20,000 bases of DNA. It comes from Chara braunii (lineage: Eukaryota; Streptophyta; Charophyceae; Charales; Characeae). Made by a program: the position numbers and the translations under genes. Below, one piece after another: positions 7,599-16,578 of the stretch. Position 1 is the first letter of the stretch; the number at the start of each line of letters is the position of its first letter. Location: assembly GCA_003427395.1 (NCBI GenBank), contig BFEA01000064.1, positions 2,774,021 through 2,794,020 on the forward strand, read 5' to 3'. The notes beneath the pieces were generated by a model, which ran no database searches, was not told where the DNA came from, and saw nothing but the letters and a program-made list of their open reading frames with translations.

Positions 7599-8354
7599 CG
7601 CTGCTCAAATCTTTGCATGAATGTGCTGCATGGGATGTATAGTGGTTCTCTTCCATTGGTTGTTGGCAACGACGTGAAGAAAACATAGCTATAATTTACG
7701 CATATCTATGTTTTCGCTACGCATATTTGGAGGAATATCTAGCAACCGGGATATGTAAATATCAAGCGATAGACATCATTCGTATTTACGCACCCCGATC
7801 AGCTGGTGGTCCCGTGGGGAAAAGTCTTGTAGCAACCTTGTTTGCAAAATCAGCAAGCGATAGGGGTGAGAACAACACGCGACAATCGATGAGTGGAAAT
7901 AATGAGAGACCTTGGTTATTCATATCTCCGTTCCTCGAGTGCCCAAATGTACGAGGAACCCAGTGTGTCCCTTTATTTAAGTGATCAAAGTAATCCTCGC
8001 ATTCCGTGGCGTAATGATTAAACCTCATTGTCCTCGCTTTCATTTGTCTAGCACTGTCGTTTAAACCATATGGCATGACTCTGATTCTTGGAGACTTTCA
8101 TTTACTATGTGATCACCGCTCAAATCTTTGCATACTTTTGAATGTACTGCTAAGGATGAAAAGTGTGTTCTCTACCATCGGTTACGAAAAGTTATTTTTT
8201 TAGGAAAAAAACATTGTTGTAACTGCGCATATCGGTGCACATAATCGGGGGTACCTGACAACCGGGGTACGTAAATAACTGGTGATTGCCATCGCTTGTA
8301 TTTACGCACCCATATCAGTTGGTGATCCGATTGGGAAAGATCGTATAACAACTT
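7599..8354. repeat. diverged duplication, copies offset by about 515 bp
   Basis: Copy 1 (about 7599-7837) and copy 2 (about 8114-8354) share GCTCAAATCTTTGCAT at their left ends and GTATTTACGCACCC plus ATCAG.TGGTG..CCG at their right ends. Between these they share weaker similarity such as GCGCATAT/TACGCATAT and CAACCGGG.TA.GTAAATA. No coding content is recognised. The copies may be two diverged members of one transposon or satellite family. Confidence 0.7.
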
Positions 8355-8397
8355 CGTCTACATGATTCAGCCTCCACCTGGAGTAAGAGCTACACGT

Positions 8398-8755
8398 TGT
8401 CGCGCGTGGCGGTCCCACACCCAGATGCAAAGTAGTTTTTGTGTCGGACCTCGCGGTCGTGTCACGCAGAAGTCTCTTGGTCACTTTACGCAATACCAAC
8501 TCCGACCGTGTGCGCGTGCTATACCTCTCGCAACTCCCTACGACAGGTTAGGGTCCCGCGAGGTACAACATACCTCCACCTGCGGGAGCTGTCACCATCC
8601 CTTAGGTGGGTGTATCCCTGTTGAGCTACTGACCCACATACGAAGACTCTTATATGCAATCGCAGAGGTAGGCCAGCCGAGGGCGTTTTGTCGATCGCCG
8701 TAGCATAGGCATACGCGCGGTAGAACGCCTTAAGACTGACCCGTATGTCGAGCCC
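8398..8755. repeat. structured repeat, copy 1
   Basis: A roughly 340-bp sequence shared with 9658-9996. A 32-bp block (8571-8602) is identical to 9811-9842; the rest is diverged. The block is part of a nested hairpin, outer arms CCACCT 8576-8581 and AGGTGG 8604-8609, inner arms GGGA and TCCC. To its left, ACCTC.CGC pairs with GCGAGGT across a CCTACGACAGG loop region. No protein is recognised in any frame. Confidence 0.75.
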
Positions 8756-9386
8756 CAAGGTGCTAACTTTCCGGACCGACTATCTAATCAGGTCGACTTC
8801 TCGGACAGTCTTCCACGCTTAGCTAACCATGACAATGACTCTACGTTTCCTTTGTTGACCTTATGAAAATGCCAGAGTCAAGACCTTAGTAATCACTCAT
8901 TCTTCTCGAAAGAAGTCCCAGACAAATGACTCCCTAGGTACCAACCAGTCTACGATCTCACTCACATATATATATAAGTATGTATGTAATATTAGGGGAG
9001 CTGAATGAGCGGTGGACCTCACTTTCACAATTGTTGTGTCCTGTTGTCCGAATATCCCATATGATCCAAAGATTCAGAAGACAGTTCAATGCCGAACACC
9101 TGTGCAGATGCAAGGAAAACACATACACGCATACAGATGCAGACACAGAATGCACTACAAGTGTCAACCTTTAACCCATTCATAGCAAGCCACTCACGCC
9201 CCAAAACCTTGAAAACAACATTCCTTCCTAAACCTGACTCATTTTACCCCAGCCCTTCATATTTTCAAAGAACTCTGAGTGTGATTTGGACAAACTGAGG
9301 TGTAGATACAGGACTCGGAGGAAGATTTATCTGTTCCCTTCTTAGGTCTTGTCTTAGGTGTGGGTATTAAGCTATATGGAAGTTGA
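8756..9386. other. non-coding, scattered small inverted repeats
   Basis: No gene recognised. Contains a TA-rich stretch at 8964-8979, a small hairpin TTCTT/AAGAA near 8910, and the palindrome TGTAGATACA at 9300-9309, which recurs at 9478-9487. Confidence 0.4.
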
Positions 9387-9454
9387 GTCGGAGTTATACC
9401 GACCTGTTATCCAAAGATAATAAAATTCGCAGTTCCTTACGGATTTCTTCCGTA
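9387..9454. repeat. three-hairpin module, copy 1
   Basis: Three consecutive hairpins: GTCGG 9387-9391 with CCGAC 9399-9403; TTATC 9407-9411 with GATAA 9416-9420; TACGGA 9438-9443 with TCCGTA 9449-9454. The module is related to 11001-11057, where the second and third hairpins also form, the third with a wholly different stem sequence. Confidence 0.65.
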
Positions 9455-9657
9455 GTCTTCTCCAAGAGGCGAAACCTGTAGATACAGCATTGTCCAAGAA
9501 AAACTTAACATTTCTCTTCCTAACTGAGATCTAGGAAGTCCCTTCTAGACTCTGTGTCTTCTGTCTGACTCCTATCCTTAACTAATCGTTTTGGACCGTT
9601 GCCCTTCCGCTTCAGGTAGTGAACAATAGTTCACTTCCCTTTTTACTGTCACGGTGT

Positions 9658-9996
9658 CGAGCGCATCGGTCCCACACGGGGACCCTTCCGGCCCCGTCAC
9701 GCAGGATTTGGCATGACTTTTCACGGAGAGCGTTTGCCGCTCCAGCCGAGTGCGCCAGCCGTACCTCTCGCGAGCTCCTACGACAGGACAGGGTCACGCG
9801 AGACACCGCTTACCTCCACCTGCGGGAGCTGTCACCATCCCTGAGGTGGGCGTATCCCCGCCGAACTACTGAACCACATGCGAAAGCTTTTCGTATGCAA
9901 TTGCATAGGTGGCCCAACCGAGGGCGTTTCTCGTTCACTGTAGCATAGGGGGTACGCGCGGTCGAACGCCCAAAATCAAACCCGCGCGCGAGTCGA
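9658..9996. repeat. structured repeat, copy 2
   Basis: Diverged second copy of 8398-8755. The core hairpin is preserved (CCACCT 9816-9821 with AGGTGG 9844-9849). In the left hairpin the arms are TCTCGCG and CGCGAGA, where copy 1 has ACCTC.CGC and GCGAGGT, so both sides changed and still pair. The shared right-hand part includes CCGAGGGCGTTT and TAGCATAGG..TACGCGCGGT.GAACGCC. Confidence 0.75.
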
Positions 9997-10030
9997 CGTT
10001 ATGGGGGGCTGATGTCCCATACGCGACTCG
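9989..10030. repeat. nested perfect hairpin
   Basis: Outer arms CGAGTCG 9989-9995 and CGACTCG 10024-10030; inner arms TATGGG 10000-10005 and CCCATA 10016-10021. All 13 pairs are Watson-Crick. Confidence 0.75.
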
Positions 10031-11000
10031 ACGTCAGTCGACTAGGGCGCATCCACGCGTTACACCACAACACTCACACACATGGAAGGCCACAAAACAA
10101 ATAACACAACAACACAACAACACTCCTAGTCCCTCCTGTATTCAACCCATAACTTTCTGATATAAACATGGAATAGGCGTCGAGCGCGAGGCTTAGTATA
10201 AAATCGCGCGGGCGCAGGGCTACTTATATCAATCCACAATGCAAGCGTACGCAAACGGTCGCAACGATGACGTACTATGTAGTACCCATGCTTACTCGGT
10301 CCTCGATAATCTCGAGGGTCGCCTTCGACACTCAAGTGTCGACTGACACCCGCTTTGAGGGTTAATCTCTTGACGCTGGTCAACCGCCAAGTGCAGTTGA
10401 AGACCACACCCTCTTCTGTACCCTGTGCAGAGGGGTTGAGTAGACAGCTCCAGGCTGTCGTGGCGGCCATAAGTCAAGGGGTTTGACTCTCACGGTTGCC
10501 ACGGACTACAATGTCCAACCATGCTAATTCTAAAAAGCAAGAGTTAAGAAGGGATCTCTCTTTTCTCTCGCGGCAGAACTTATTTAGTCACTGTGCACGA
10601 CCTCGACAGGTCGGGCGGACACAAGAAAGTATGATATAAAAGTTATGACATTGGAGACGATCACTCTCACAGTCACAGTGTGGCTTCCTTCAAAAATATA
10701 TACATATGATCATAAGCAAAACCAAGCCTGGACTTCAATTCACAGAACATACCTGCAATCACATCAAAGATTCACATCGACAGAGCACACACTACATGGA
10801 GCCAACTTTAACCATTCTCTGCGCTCATACCCCTTTGCCTTATCCATACAAAACCCCAATCTTTGTCCAACCTTCCCAAAACAAAATACTCAGTCCTTTT
10901 TAAATGGTCATTCAATAAAGTGTGGGTAAAAACCCAAAAGAAACATTTCAATCCACAAGGGCTAATGCCTTTAGGTTGAGTAGCGAGAATGAATTAGAGT
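10031..11000. other. non-coding, chain of small hairpins between 10299 and 10622
   Basis: No gene recognised. Perfect or near-perfect hairpins follow one another in the first half: CCTCGA/TCGAGG (about 10301), CGACACT/AGTGTCG (about 10326), CCCTCT/AGAGGG (about 10409), GACAGC/GCTGTC (about 10443), AGTCAA/TTGACT (about 10472), GGTT..GGAC/GTCC.AACC (about 10495) and CGACCT/AGGTCG (about 10600). The second half (10623-11000) is A/C-rich and less structured, with GGGT/ACCC near 10923. Confidence 0.5.
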
Positions 11001-11057
11001 TGAGCCGGAGACCGACCTGTTATTAAAGGATAACAGAAGATGATCCTTGCAGGATCA
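11001..11057. repeat. three-hairpin module, copy 2
   Basis: Shares GTTGAG.CGGAG and CCGACCTGTTAT with copy 1 at 9387-9454. Hairpin CTGTTAT 11017-11023 with ATAACAG 11030-11036, then TGATCCT 11041-11047 with AGGATCA 11051-11057. The last stem replaces TACGGA/TCCGTA of copy 1. Confidence 0.65.
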
Positions 11058-11200
11058 ACTTGAAGCTAGTCAAGCCTTGAATCAATCTGAATAAAGGTGA
11101 CATGCAATGCAGCACAGGCCAATACCCAAGCCATGCTTGAATGCTCAAGATATAATTCTGCCTTCCTAACTTACCTCTGATGTTTATATAAAAATATAAG

Positions 11201-11412
11201 AAATTTCGACAGCATATCCCCTAAACAGGATGGATTGTCAGATTTTTCCTAGCCAAAAATAATCCAACTCTCTATATTCTGTAAAATTTCGGCAACGCTT
11301 CCCGTAGGAAAAGAGCCTTTCCGAAATTTTATATGAGTCCAAAATGACTAACTCTTTTCAGATTTGTAGAATTTTCGGCAGCGCTTCCCGTAGGAACAAA
11401 AGACTGCCAAGA
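11201..11412. repeat. three nested-hairpin repeats of about 46 bp
   Basis: Unit A 11201-11246: outer GACA/TGTC, inner ATCC/GGAT. Unit B 11283-11330: outer AAAATTTCGG/CCGAAATTTT (10 bp perfect), inner TTCC/GGAA around loop CGTA. Unit C 11371-11412: outer GGCAG/CTGCC, inner TTCC/GGAA around CGTA. Units start about 85 bp apart. Arms differ between units but remain complementary. Confidence 0.75.
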
Positions 11413-11780
11413 TTTATACAAAGCTGAAATCAGAAAGACAAGGCAACACCCGTTTGATAATTTAGAATCAACGACAGCCTTCACGACCTCTAGATGAGAT
11501 CGTGAGCTAACACTGATCCTAACTCCTAGCAGGGTCAGTCTTATCTTATCCCAAGCTCCCCCCCCCATCATCCATCTCATCTGTCTATAGTTCCAGCATC
11601 TAAAACAACTTACCTATCCAAAAAGAGAAGTCCCCAGAGATAGTCCCTAAAAAACACACACATGAGTGAGTACAACAAACATCTTCTACCAACCCTCAGG
11701 TTCCTTTCAGATCTCATAGTTCGTTCAGAAAGCCTCGTTATTCTCTTTTTACCCTTCCTTACATAGGACATAGGATCAGC
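11413..11780. other. non-coding, nothing recognised
   Basis: Spacer between the nested hairpins and the long hairpin array. No gene or strong repeat seen. Confidence 0.4.
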
Positions 11781-12996
11781 CAACCAAACTTATGGATGTG
11801 ACTGACCTGCCAGTTTATATGGCTAGGCCACACCAACTTATGGTGCCCTAGTCAGGTAACACAAATATACGTAGGGCACAAGACCAAATCACACCAACTT
11901 ATGGTGTGACCAGTTTCTGCCTAGACGATTGACATAAGGTGTATGACAAGGCCGCACCAACTTATGGCAAGACTGATCAGCCTGAATGTTCGGCATAAAC
12001 AAAGAACTGAACCACCTCAACTTATGAGGGGTCCAGCCTCTGCCTAAACAAACGACGAAAGGCATATGATCAGAGCACAACAACTTATGTTGTGCCCTGG
12101 CCAGCCTAAACACCGACATATAGCATAAAACTAGGCTACTCAACTTATGAGTAGTCTAGCCCTGCCTAAACAATAACAAGCGCGTGTGACCGAACATCCC
12201 GCAACTTATGCGTTCGCCCGACCTCCGCAATTCAACTACATCCAATAGATAGAATCACAATCAAATTTTGTCCTCAGGCGAGTGGTCAGGTCACCCCAAC
12301 TCATGAGGATCCCCACCCAAACGTCGGTTATGTTTAGAAAAAAGAAATATCCAAACTTTATATACCTCTCTGCTTTCGTGTTATCAAGGGCATATGACCA
12401 ACTACCCAACTTATGGATGAGTCAGCCTGCCCAAAGTTACCACACCATTTTGTATTGTTCATCTTTCTTCCCTCTGCCTTGTCTGCTACCGGCTTATATG
12501 GCTGGATCTCCCAACTTATGGCCCCCAGCCTGCCATAAATATACATAATAACTAGAGTATCAAAATTGTATACTCCGATTCTCTTTGTGATGGCGGCTCA
12601 TGACTTGACCACACCAACTTATGGTGTGAATAGTCTCGCCTGAAACAGTAAAGCATAAGATTGAACCACACCAACTTATGGTGTGGTCAGCTTCTGCCTA
12701 AACAATTGACGTAAGGCGTATAACCGAGTCCCACCAACTGATGGTGAGACTGGTCAGCCTAAACTTTCGACATACACAAAGAACTGGACCACCTCAACTT
12801 ATGAGGGGTCCAACTTCTGTCTGAACAAACGACGAAAGACATATGACCAGAACACAACAACTTATGCTGTGCCTTGGCCAACCCAAACAGTTACATATGG
12901 CGTAGAGCCAGACTACCCAACTTATGAGTAGTCTAGCCCAACCTAGACATAACCATATGTGCGAAGAACTAAACAGCCCGCAACTTATGCGTTCGC
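11781..12996 (+). repeat. array of 18 hairpins with conserved loop AACTTAT
   Basis: The heptamer AACTTAT starts at 11787, 11835, 11896, 11959, 12019, 12082, 12142, 12203, 12408, 12513, 12616, 12673, 12796, 12859, 12919 and 12982. One-base variants are at 12298 (AACTCAT) and 12736 (AACTGAT). Spacing is 57-63 bp in the regular parts and about 95-110 bp in the middle. Most heptamers sit between complementary arms that differ from unit to unit: TCACACC/GGTGTGA, CCTC/GAGG, GCACAAC/GTTGTGC, CTAGGCTACTC/GAGTAGTCTAG (one G-T pair), GGCTGG..CC/GG..CCAGCC. All are in one orientation. Between hairpins there is a weaker conserved spacer (GCCTAAAC, then GACATA.GGCATATGA-like sequence). No ORF runs through the array. 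Its function is unknown. Confidence 0.9.
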
Positions 12997-13010
12997 TCAA
13001 CCTTCGCAAC

Positions 13011-13658
13011 ATAAGTCATAATTTTGTGTTGTCTGAATTCACACAGATAGTTTGACTTCATCATACATACTAGCCAATTTTACCCTTTCAAAACATGTAT
13101 TGAAATCAAAACAAACAAAAGCGAAGTAACTTTCTCAGTCATACTTACAGGCATGCAATAACAAAGGGTAGTATAGTTTAGGATAGGACCACACGCGTAA
13201 TACGACCGTTATACCTGAGTGTTCCCTGCCTCCAGAACCCCGTCTGGCCTCCGGCAGAGCTCCCGCAATCAGTGGGTGGACCTCCCACAAAATCTTGCTG
13301 CGGTCCTACGGGTTGCAATCCCGCCTGCCGCCTTCCTCTCGTAACCAATCATACTAGACTGAGAGTAAGAAGGGCAGAAGGAGGGGTTTCAGACGCTCGA
13401 GATACAAGAGAGGGACAGACTAAACTCGCAGGAGAGGGCTTGAAATCTTTATGCGTATGAGGGCCCCGCAATGATGGCCAAATACATAGCAAGGGAGACC
13501 GACCCACAATCAAAACGCAGAGTAGTTAGACCCTGACAATTCTCCGAGTTGCAGCGATGAACCCCTTAGAGAATTTGATCACCGCTCCGACTCGCAGCCC
13601 CACTTACTCAGGCCGAACTGCTGCTACGCAGCCTGAGAGGTTGCGTTCGAATAGGGCA
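13011..13658. other. non-coding, nothing recognised
   Basis: No gene is supported. A small hairpin GTGGG/CCCAC lies at about 13271-13289. A 62-codon open frame from 13272 has no recognisable content. Confidence 0.4.
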
Positions 13659-13687
13659 CAGTCTGTGTTCAAATAGAACACAGACTG
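13659..13687. repeat. perfect 12-bp hairpin
   Basis: Arm CAGTCTGTGTTC at 13659-13670, loop AAATA, arm GAACACAGACTG at 13676-13687. The stem is perfect. There is no T-run behind it, so it is not a simple Pol III terminator, and it is short for a plant microRNA precursor. Confidence 0.8.
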
Positions 13688-13819
13688 ACCTTGAGGAACA
13701 TAGCAGTCACTTGGCTGAAGTAGTAGTACCTGCGCCGCATCAGTCTGCTACTATTAGAACATGCAGCAACACTCCTACTAAAAGTGCACTCACCTCACTC
13801 AACAACTCATCATTAGCAA

Positions 13820-13961
13820 CATTTGAAAGTGGCATAGTAGAGGAAAAGACTTAGTAATAACGCAACCGTGTTGGCAGAAACTCATCAGCTCATTTGAAAG
13901 TGGCATAGTAGAGGAAAAGACTTAGTAATAACGCAACCGTGTTGGCAGAAACTCATCAGCT
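13820..13961. repeat. perfect 71-bp tandem duplication
   Basis: 13820-13890 and 13891-13961 are identical, so the duplication is recent or is an assembly error. Confidence 0.95.
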
Positions 13962-15508
13962 GCTTAGTTGAGAAAAAACACGGCAGCCACGCAAAAAAAC
14001 ACAACGATAGCAACCGTCCTCAGCAGCAACTCAACGGAAACGAAAAACTTGCAGCAGATGAACACCCTAAGCATTTAGCAGCAGCGGCATCCCTCTGAAG
14101 AAGAATAGCAGCCCGTAGTTCCACCGCCGTATTCAAACACCATCGGTTCTTTCTCACACACATCGGGAACATCGCCCCAAAGTGACCATGCCAGGCCAAA
14201 GTACGCAGGCTATTCCCTGCCCCAAGATGTGAGTCGTAACTCGATATGTACCAGTTAAGTTCCCGGAGCACAGTCCGACCACTGTTTGTAACAACAACAA
14301 CAAGCCGCAACCTCAACAACTTTATTCACTCCTGATAATAGTACCTGGGCTTAAGTTTGTGTCTGCTTTTCAATAGTTCAGTGGTGTTCCAACTAAGCCA
14401 GGCTCCTGATCTATTCATCTAGCCACCCTCACAGGCAGGTCCAAATCGAGCCTTGATGCTGTCACCAACAGTTTCTGACGGCGGAGACATTTGACAACGG
14501 AATCAGCAAATAGCCCGGCCTTCACGGCGAGCCCGCTAGTGAGTACGATGCTGAGCAACTTGGATGGAGATGACCAATAGGGTAACTGTGACAAACAAAT
14601 GTTAATGAACTCGAACAGGCATGGCGATCACGAGCCACTCGATAATCATGAGTTAGACGCCAACAATGGCCGAACGTATGGTGATCAGAACGGTGTCCGC
14701 TGATGAAGAAGAGCCCGATAAAAAGAGGCAGTTCATATTGCCCGTTCTCTTTCCCTGTCTTCCCAAAGTCTCTCCCTGTCTAAAAAACTCCTCTTACTGG
14801 TCTGTATCTATTCATAATGCATTTCTAAAAATCAAACGTGATAAGCAGATGACCTCCTTTGAGACTGGATAGCGAGGGCTTGGCCACGACACAGACCACC
14901 TAGGGAGGAGGCCATAATGATAGCAGCATGAGCACGATGGATGTGGTGTTGATAACCACCATCATGTCTTGTACAACCGTCCCCATCATCAACACGACGG
15001 CCAATCCTGTCTATTGATGGGGAGCGCCACCTGCTGGAAACTGGGTCCAGTGTCCCATGAACATCGTAAATAAAGCACGCACTGGGACCGCCCCCCCACA
15101 CTCTCTTCGAGTTGTGTATAGCGAACATGACAAAACATACATATAGCATAATCACTACTTTACCCTTCCCAAACCACATAACAAACGAACTACAGGCTGC
15201 GCACCCGTGCCCTCACGGTAAGTCAATAGTGGTAGGTAGGTAGTGTGAGGTGAAATTGAGAGAACTCGGCAAAAACAGGGTCGGAGCCACTACCTTTTCT
15301 AATGTGGGTCGCCGTCTAGCTTCCGAATCTTTAGGAGGCCGAAACGAAACGACGGCCGCTGATGGGATTTTATCAACGGTGGCCGTCGTTGGGCCCGGCC
15401 TCCTTTTTTTTTTCTTTTTTCTTTTTTGCCTCCTATTTTTATGGAGAAGGATATTTTTCCGTCTTCCCAACAGAGTGGAAGGCAGTGGTGGGATTCCTCC
15501 AAGAACCT
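13962..15508. other. non-coding, no gene recognised
   Basis: Several short open frames (for example 14666-14872, 68 codons, and 14020-14319 on the minus strand, 99 codons) have no recognisable domain and atypical composition, so I do not call them. A T-rich tract is at 15403-15427. A small bulged hairpin (GATGTGGT with ACCACCATC) is near 14938-14963. Confidence 0.35.
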
Positions 15509-15545
15509 GGTGGTAGCCTCGGGGAGAAAATCAGAGGCTACAAGG
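15509..15545. repeat. hairpin around a GTAGCCTC arm
   Basis: GTAGCCTC 15513-15520 pairs perfectly with GAGGCTAC 15534-15541. Outer CCT/AGG extends the stem across one mismatch. The motif TGGTAGCCTCGG.GAG recurs near 15930. Confidence 0.65.
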
Positions 15546-15685
15546 CCAACCATATGAAATTTCGGAAATTGCCCCCAAGGTGCCTGGCTCGGTTGTTCTG
15601 AATCCTGAAGGACATCAGGGTACCACGTTCTATGCGTCCCAGACACCGGCTTCACACATTCGATCCTCAGCAGGGCCAGCAGCGG

Positions 15686-15852
15686 GGACCGGTAATCATT
15701 TATCGGACCGGTAATTATTCAGTGCGGTCGCCTACTTGCGTATGGTCATCTCATAGGACCGGTCGTAGGAGCCCAAGGACCGGTAGGCTGTTCACCGCCT
15801 TTCCCGTCAATAATTAACGACCGGGGGTTGGGTCCCATCTGTCAGGACCGGT
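15686..15852. promoter_or_regulatory. cluster of five GGACCGGT octamers
   Basis: GGACCGGT occurs at 15686, 15705, 15756, 15777 and 15845, about 0.8-1 kb before the V-ATPase E start codon. The core ACCGGT is palindromic. This is far above chance for an octamer. It could be a binding-site cluster or the remains of a decayed repeat; I know no specific factor. Confidence 0.5.
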
Positions 15853-15970
15853 CGAAGGTATTGTCGGCGCTCAGCCGGCATGAACCTGGACTTCATAAGG
15901 ACTAGATTCGCTCGTTGGCAGCGCGGCTATGGTAGCCTCGGCGAGTCCTAACCTACAATACGGCCTGGTT

Positions 15971-16080
15971 CCGGGGCAAGGTCCCACTTGCGCAAATTAG
16001 GAGATTTGGGCCGTTGATCTTTGCTATCTACGGTCAATATATATCTCTTAATTCGTGCAAGTGGGACCTACACCCCGGGG
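15971..16080. mobile_element. MITE-like foldback
   Basis: Left arm 15979-16005 (AGGTCCCACTTGC, then AATTA.GAGAT) matches the reverse complement of 16043-16069 at 24 of 27 positions. Pairing extends outward (CCGGGG/CCCCGG) and inward (GGCCGT/ACGGTC with one wobble). The whole element is about 110 bp. No clear target-site duplication is visible, so excision or mobility cannot be judged. Confidence 0.6.
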
Positions 16081-16564
16081 GGTCGCTCATTGATTATTCA
16101 TCAGTCAGAGAGCTGTGCTCTTTTTCTCTCCCGCCTTTGTTTTTGTTTCCCGCCTGGAAATGAAAAGGACCAGGTTCGTTCGTTCGCAGCTCCAGGCGGC
16201 GAGGCGTCCCCCATCGCCTGTCCTTTTTTCCTTTTTTTCCCCCCGCAGACGGTTTTTCGTATCTGCGCCTCTTCCTCTTCCCTCCCCTCACCGCGCTTCG
16301 CGCAGTGGAAGGGTCGTCGCGCGGCTTCCGCCCCCATATTCCGTACACACCGCGCACGATTGCTTGCAGCAGGCGGGGTACCCTGCGTTTTTCCCCCTCC
16401 ACTCTCCGTCTCTCCCCTCGTAGTGGCGCCATACCTGTGTCCCGACCTACTTTGCCCCGTCCTCTTCCTCTCGTGTGCATATCTCTCTCCCTCTCTCGCT
16501 CTTCCCACTTTTCCATCTCTCCTTGCCTTGACGTCTCTCTCTCTCAACCCTCTCACACTTTTTG

Positions 16565-16578
<14 letters not shown>

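Noticed and set aside
8398-9996. LTR retrotransposon bounded by the two ~340-bp copies
   Set aside because: No TG..CA termini, primer-binding site, polypurine tract, coding region or target duplication could be identified. It is kept only as a structured repeat.
11781-12996. CRISPR array
   Set aside because: Spacing is regular, but the conserved part is a 7-bp loop with variable complementary stems. There are no long identical repeats and no cas genes, and the context is eukaryotic.
14666-14872. 68-codon frame beginning MAERMVIRTVSADEEEPDKK
   Set aside because: It looks mildly protein-like at the N-terminus but is short, isolated and unrecognised, so it is not called.
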